Positions 59,501 through 64,000 of a stretch of DNA of 64,000 nucleotides are shown here, piece by piece. The stretch comes from Chrysaora quinquecirrha (lineage: Eukaryota > Cnidaria > Scyphozoa > Semaeostomeae > Pelagiidae): assembly GCA_014526335.1 (NCBI GenBank), contig JACTAT010000029.1:4950114-5014113 (forward strand), in the 5' to 3' direction. A program made the position numbers and the translations under genes. Position 1 is the first letter of the stretch; the number at the start of each line of letters is the position of its first letter. Under the pieces are notes generated by a model. It ran no database searches. It worked only from the letters and a program-made list of their open reading frames with translations, and was not told the DNA's origin.

Positions 59501-60202
59501 GTTAATGTTTTTGTTGTTGTTTTTGTTGTTGTTACTTGTTTTTATTGTTGTTGTTGATTTTTTTGTTGTTGTTGCTTGCTGTTGTTGTTGTTGTTGTTGA
59601 TTTTTGTTGTTGTTGTTGTTGATGTTGTAGATGTTGTTATTGTTGATTTTGTTGTTGTTGTTGTTGATGATGCTGTTGTTGTTTATATTTTTGTTGTTGA
59701 TGCTGTTGCTGTTGTTAATGTTGTTGATTTGTTGTTGTTGTTGATTTGTTGTTGATGTTGTTGTTGTTGTCAAAAATGTTTTGTTGTTGTTGTTATTGTT
59801 GATACTGTTGTTGTTGATGATGTTATTGATTGTGTTGTTGTTGATTGTGTTGTTGTTGATTTTGTTGTTGTCTGTTTTTGTTGTTGCTGTTGTTGTTGTT
59901 GATACTGTTGTTGTTGTTGATGTTATTGATTGTGTTGTTGTTGATTTTGTTGTTGTTGTTTTTGCTGTTGATTTTGTTCTTATTGTTGTTGTTGCAGTTG
60001 TTGTTGTTGTTGTTTTTGTGTTATAATATCATTCTTTTTCCCAAACAGGAATTCGCGAGGAAAGAGGAGGACTGAGAATGTGCCGTCGTTAGTTTATCAC
60101 CTTATATGGCAAAATATCACTCCACTACTAATCTCTTCCTTATTTACTACATCCATTATACACATAGCATTTGTAATTGTCATGTTTATTTCGAGAAATT
60201 AA
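56526..60202 (+). CDS. Uncharacterised protein, predicted two-exon gene with C-terminal membrane anchor
   Basis: I do not recognise this protein. Exon A begins after a good acceptor (TTTTCTTTTCAATAG) at 56526; the first ATG is at 56550. It runs open to a TAA at 57723-57725, 391 residues, rich in Lys, Arg, Ser and Glu, mostly disordered, with one helical-looking segment (NFLKDIFDRIRNSAVHKELF, about 50-69). That TAA lies inside a strong donor, CAAA/GTAAGA, with GT at 57722. Splicing to the acceptor TTCTTTTTCCCAAACAG ending at 60048 keeps the frame and adds 50 residues to TAA at 60200. The addition carries a basic patch (RGKRR), then a hydrophobic stretch of about 22 residues ending VIVMFISRN. 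The 441-residue product would be a tail-anchored membrane protein with a cytosolic basic body. An upstream non-coding or coding exon is implied by the acceptor. The second exon is inference; without it the protein ends at 57725. Confidence 0.6.
58235..58363 (+). pseudogene. Relic duplicate of part of the uncharacterised gene's first exon
   Basis: Bases 58274-58321 match 56776-56823 of the gene's exon A at roughly 80 percent, in the same frame sense, reading RRFSAKRQSVVLETETH against KRFSAKRLSVVLETDTK. A pyrimidine-rich acceptor-like TTTTTGCAG precedes it at 58226-58234, and the frame is open to TAA at 58361-58363. Entry in the phase of the 57721 donor would meet a stop at once, so it cannot simply be a cassette exon of the main transcript. 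Most likely it is what remains of a local tandem duplication. Confidence 0.5.
58409..58795 (+). other. Unassigned 128-codon open reading frame
   Basis: ATG-initiated frame inside the long intron of the uncharacterised gene. It starts with a cysteine cluster (MFCSFCCS) and is basic throughout. No family is recognised and the reverse strand is also fairly open. It may be a chance frame or part of a mobile element. Confidence 0.2.
58795..59040. repeat. GGTACC-rich inverted repeat stretch
   Basis: GGTACC, GGTACCA or TGGTAC palindromes occur about ten times in 250 bases, with GGGGTGGTACGTGGTACC and GGTACCGGTACC as examples. Ends AGAGGGGTGATAGGG and CCTTGTCACCCCCCTC are partly inverted, suggesting a transposon. 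Confidence 0.45.
59240..59460 (-). mobile_element. Possible SINE fragment
   Basis: The minus strand contains GTGAGTTCTAATCCAGTTAG, a B-box-like sequence, and AGCGATTAGCTGTAAGGGCC. Too diverged for a firm call. Confidence 0.25.
59468..60021. repeat. (TTG)n trinucleotide array
   Basis: About 550 bases of TTGTTG with GAT/ATT interruptions. It ends about 28 bases before the inferred second exon of the uncharacterised gene and makes poly-Asn/Leu/Val pseudo-frames on both strands. Confidence 0.9.
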
Positions 60203-60484
60203 TGTAAGCTCTGAAGGGTGTGGCTTGTTTACTTAAACTTTGTTTATAAAGAGAAAGGATGATAAAAATTCCACATTATCAAGAAGCAATATTAACGGCA
60301 AGCTTTATATTTTTTATAAAGAGTTGAAGTGGTAATATTACTAACAGTAATATCTTATAGCAATATAAAGACTCATATTGATAGAAGTTCAAGCCAAATT
60401 TAGAAATTGTTGTCAAACTTTAAACTGCAGAAGAGCATTCTTTTGCATATGACGTTTTCATGAAAACGGAAGGACTTTGTTTTA

Positions 60485-60785
60485 CTAAATAACCAACTAA
60501 CTAACTTGTTAAATAAAATAACTAATCAACTGACAAACTAACTGATTCACTATAACTTGCTGCCTGACTAATCAGCTGACTAACTAACTAATTGACTATC
60601 TAACTATCTTAATAACTAACCAATCAACTAACTAACTAACTAATTAAACTAACTAACTTACTGACTAAGTAACGAACTACTGAACTAACTAACTAGCTAG
60701 CTACCTACCTAACTAATTAACTAATTAACTAACTAACTAACTAACTAATTAATTAACTAACATTTACTTACTTATTAACTGGCTA
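60485..60785. repeat. (CTAA)n tetranucleotide array
   Basis: About 300 bases of ACTAACTAACTAA with interruptions, 280 bases downstream of the uncharacterised gene. Same motif as in BDH2 intron 2 and, inverted, at 61495. Confidence 0.8.
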
Positions 60786-61494
60786 CATCGCGATGTGTTC
60801 CACCAAAAGATTTGTCTGTAACAATTATGAACGAGTCTTAAGCCTACCAATCTACCTTCACTTTGGGCATCTTAATTACAAAAAACATGCAATACTAAAT
60901 ATTTAATAAACAGATCTTAAATCAAAAACAGCAAATCTCCTGTCGGCTATATTCACGTAAACAAAATTAGCCCCAAAACAGACAAAAAGGTTTCCAACAC
61001 AGGTTTTGACATGGAGTAAATCTTAACAATTTCAGCTTCAGTGTCTTCATGAAGGATTATACACTAAGCATCGAAATGGCGGCGGTTGGTTTACAAAGAA
61101 ATTCAGCATTATTTAATAGTATGGTCGTCAGCATTAAATACTTAAGTGTTGAATTATAAATGTATATGAACAGCTATTAGATCTTTAAGATTATTATTAT
61201 GTTAAGATATTAATGGGCACTGTTGGGAAGTGACCGCGCCTTATAGAAAACAGCAGTGAGCTCTCGCAAGATATTAAAGCGAAACTTTCGCTAAAATCAT
61301 AGTCATAAGAAAACTAGTGTTCTTATGACTATGCTAAAATCAACATTGTGTGCTATGTAGGTCAACCCTCTATCTATTTGCAGTTTCTTGATGAAATTTT
61401 CAAACCGCGCACAATTATCTAAAATATTCCCGTTTTTTGAGGAAATCACAATAGCTATGTGTCATGCGTTTTACAGGAGCTTATTAGGAGCTTT
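60786..61494. other. Intergenic stretch, no gene seen
   Basis: AT-rich DNA between two tetranucleotide arrays. A short inverted repeat (ATAGTCATAAGAAAACTAGT then TTCTTATGACTATG) is at about 61300-61335. A possible AATAAA is at about 60905. Confidence 0.4.
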
Positions 61495-61621
61495 TTGTTA
61501 GTTAGCTAGTTGATAATGATAAGGTACTTAGTTTATACGTTAGTTATTTGACAATGATAAGTTGGTTAGTTGGTTAGTTGGTTAGTCGGTTAGTTGGTTA
61601 GTTGGTTAGTTGGTTAGTCGG

Positions 61622-61652
<31 letters not shown>

Positions 61653-61669
61653 GTTAATTGGTTAATTGG

Positions 61670-61716
<47 letters not shown>

Positions 61717-62165
61717 GTTAATTGGTTATTTGGTTAATTAGTTTGTTAGTTAGTTAGTTAGCTGTTTTTCATGCTTTGTTGGCTAGTTTATTAGTTGGTA
61801 ACTTAATTATTTGGTCATTTGGCTAGTTGGTAAGTTTATTAGTTGGTTAGTTGGTTAGTTGGTAATTTGGTAAGATGGTTAGTTTGTAAGTTGGTTAGTT
61901 GGTTACTTGGTTAGTTGGTTAGTGGGTAAGTTGGTTAGTTGGTTATTTGGTAAGTAGGATGGTTGGTTATTTGGTTAGTTTGATGGTTGGTTATTTGGTT
62001 AGTTGGTAAGTTGATTAGTTGAGTAGTCAGTTAGTTGTTTAAGATGAGTTGGCTTGTTGGTTAGTTGGTTAACTGGTTATTTGGTTAGTTTGCTAGTTTC
62101 CTAGTTGGCTAGTTGGTTAGTTGGTTAGTTGATTTTATGGTTAGTTGGTTAGTTGGTTAGTTTGT
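61495..62165. repeat. (GTTGGTTA)n / (TTAG)n array
   Basis: About 670 bases of TTAGTTGGTTAGTTGG with point variants; a CTAA-type array in the opposite orientation from 60485. Confidence 0.9.
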
Positions 62166-62764
62166 TAGAATGCCCGAGGAAGACCAGGAGTGTTCAGAAG
62201 TTAAAGCTATACACAGTGTGATCTCTTGGAGACGTTTATCAGAAGACTATCAGAAAAACCGCTAAAGGTCCAAAGGCAATCCTTACATTTTCTGATTTCT
62301 CAAAGACTTCGAGGTTTGAGATCTTATCTTCGTCATCAAAATGAGAGTGGGAATTTCTCTGCTCAATACAATCATTATGAAAGTTATCATAGCCATCACC
62401 ATCATCATCATCATTATCATCATCTTAAAAATCGACACCGTGATCATCTCAAAAGTACTAGACATTCAAATGACTCAAGTACTCAAGTACGTCATCGTCG
62501 GGAAATGTTACTGGTTGTTCATGATGGTCTTATGGCAAGACAACAACCATAACAAACTGCGTGAAAGGGTAATCAATAAAACATAACTTAATTTGAGAGC
62601 CAAGAGAAATTTCGAGAAGCATTTCACTACGGGAACCTTGTACAACTTTCCCAAAGATTCATGAAAATCCCTATGAAGTCCAGATTTTCAGGTACCGATT
62701 TGTTTTTTGTAGCGAATTATTCTTCGTCACACTCATTTAAGAAACAGTGATTATTCAGGTATTA

Positions 62765-63060
62765 GCAAACTCGGGGTTGGGGGTGCTCAAAAACATACCC
62801 GACCTTATACCAATTTCTCGAAAATGTATACCCGATCTTATACCATTTGCCATTCTTCAAACATAACAAATCTTGGAAATGCAGACCGTTCCTTTACCAA
62901 AATCGTGAACAATCGATATCGTTGCTTATACCAAAAAACCAAAATCGTGGAAACCGACACCATCCTTATACCAAAACCGTAAAAATGGAGACCGTTCCTT
63001 ATACCAAAATCGTGAAAATCGATACCATTCCGGGCGGCACGTCCCCAGTACTGTAAATGC
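62765..63060 (-). mobile_element. Repeat family with GGTATAAGG units, copy 2
   Basis: Inverse of the 13360 copy: CGTTCCTTATACCAAAATCG units and a right end GGGCGGCACGTCCCCAGTAC. This copy has more internal units. The open frame at 62847-63056 is repeat-derived. Confidence 0.5.
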
Positions 63061-64000
63061 TACGACAATTATTGTAATAACCCTATAGTGGAAACCGTTT
63101 CGTTATCGCGGTTATCTTATGAAAATTATCTTAGTTATGCTATTTACCTCGTACAGTACTGTACTGTACCCAAATTATACATAGTGCCCACTTGGGCGCA
63201 GACTTCGCTTAATCAAACGTATTTCGCTGTTGCAAGAAGCGCAAGTTTGACCTCGTGATCTACAAAGACAATGTAACGAAGCTCTGAGCTGGCTTTGTTT
63301 TTGCCACAGCCAATCAAAGGGAACATGCAAGGCAATGGCTCCGTCTGACTGAGAATTAGATTAATTATTTACAGCAAGGACGGAGAAGTATCACGAAACA
63401 GCACAGCAGATGGCCACAGGGATCAGAGGTATTTCATAAAACAACCTGTCGTTGGTAAACCCGTTGATTCTCGTCTATAACGCAAAGTTGAACAGACCTA
63501 ACAACTCCAAAGAAATCCAAGGATCACTGGAATATTGACCTAACGGAATTTTTGTCCAATTTGAAGTTCTGAGAGGTGATATTATAGTGTGTAAGTACAT
63601 TTATTACTGTCTCTTTACAGTTCTAATAAAAATAGCCTTCTTTCAATTTTTTTTACCGGTATATAATGTTTTGGTGTTTTGGTTACGTTCATATTTCATG
63701 TTTGTTTCTTTCGTAACCTTTAAACAAATAAAATTACTCTCAATTAATGATGGTTGTATTGTTAATGATTTTAACGTTGTTAATTTGCACTAGGCGTTAC
63801 AGTTTGCAAGTCCATTACCGTACTCATATAAAATGTTGTATATGATTTTAGTTTTCCCTTCGATAATAATTTCCTGGCATTTTGCCAGAAATAGAAGTTA
63901 AAAGCTAACACTGAAAGTTATCACCTGCTTCAATACCCTTGTTTATAAGAGGCGCAATGTTCTTAATTTTCGGCAGGCTCAAAAGGTTTAGACTTTTCTT
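63061..64000. other. Window end, no gene confirmed
   Basis: A CCAAT box (CAGCCAATCAAAG, about 63308) is followed at 63412 by ATGGCCACAGGGATCAGAG and a possible donor GTATTT. This could be the first exon of a plus-strand gene beyond the window, but seven codons are too little to call. Confidence 0.2.

Noticed and set aside
59465..60075. Poly-Asn and poly-Leu/Val frames
   Set aside because: They are translations of the (TTG)n array.
62226..62552. 108-codon frame with a His-rich stretch
   Set aside because: It has no ATG at its start, and the His run comes from a CATCAT microsatellite; no splice or family support.

Overview
The window is animal nuclear DNA, most likely from an anthozoan cnidarian such as a stony coral. 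I infer this from the gene set, the AT-rich sequence, the many GT-AG introns of roughly 0.3-2 kb and the dense mix of small non-autonomous DNA transposons, tRNA-derived SINEs, LINE tails and satellites. No species can be named from the sequence alone. All gene models were built by hand from splice sites, reading phase and family similarity; no transcript evidence was available.

Layout: 1-4.8 kb is repeat-bearing intergenic DNA. At 4.9-14.6 kb (+) lies a nine-exon secreted/lysosomal papain-family protease of the counting-factor-associated-protein-D type, with a tRNA-Glu(TTC) gene in its third intron. Tail-to-tail with it, at 14.9-17.0 kb (-), is a four-exon TMEM14 membrane protein. At 19.3-44.0 kb (-) is the largest gene, an HBS1L/SKI7 homologue. 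Twenty-one exons give a 697-residue HBS1-type translational GTPase, and a 2.8-kb alternative terminal exon, entered in the same phase, gives a predicted 1086-residue SKI7-like protein. Its introns are packed with repeats, including a 40-bp minisatellite with higher-order structure, a 15-bp satellite and several foldback elements.

At 45.7-47.4 kb (-) is an intronless LRCH gene (leucine-rich repeats plus calponin-homology domain), head-to-head with a three-exon BDH2/DHRS6 short-chain dehydrogenase at 47.7-49.9 kb (+). The two share a 222-bp interval holding a perfect NRF1-type palindrome. From 50 to 56.5 kb the DNA is gene-poor and rich in MITEs. At 56.5-60.2 kb (+) is an unrecognised gene whose apparent stop codon overlaps a good splice donor. 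Splicing to a downstream exon would add a C-terminal hydrophobic segment and give a 441-residue, probably tail-anchored protein. The rest, to 64 kb, is tetranucleotide arrays and repeats.

Functionally the genes are independent housekeeping or house-structure genes rather than an operon-like set: proteolysis, a small mitochondrial or endomembrane protein, ribosome rescue/RNA surveillance, cytoskeletal scaffolding, and ketone/siderophore-type redox chemistry. The most notable items are the phase-matched HBS1/SKI7 alternative exon with hairpin-rich DNA beside it, the novel two-exon gene, the intronless LRCH gene sharing a promoter, and several families of small transposons with visible target-site duplications.
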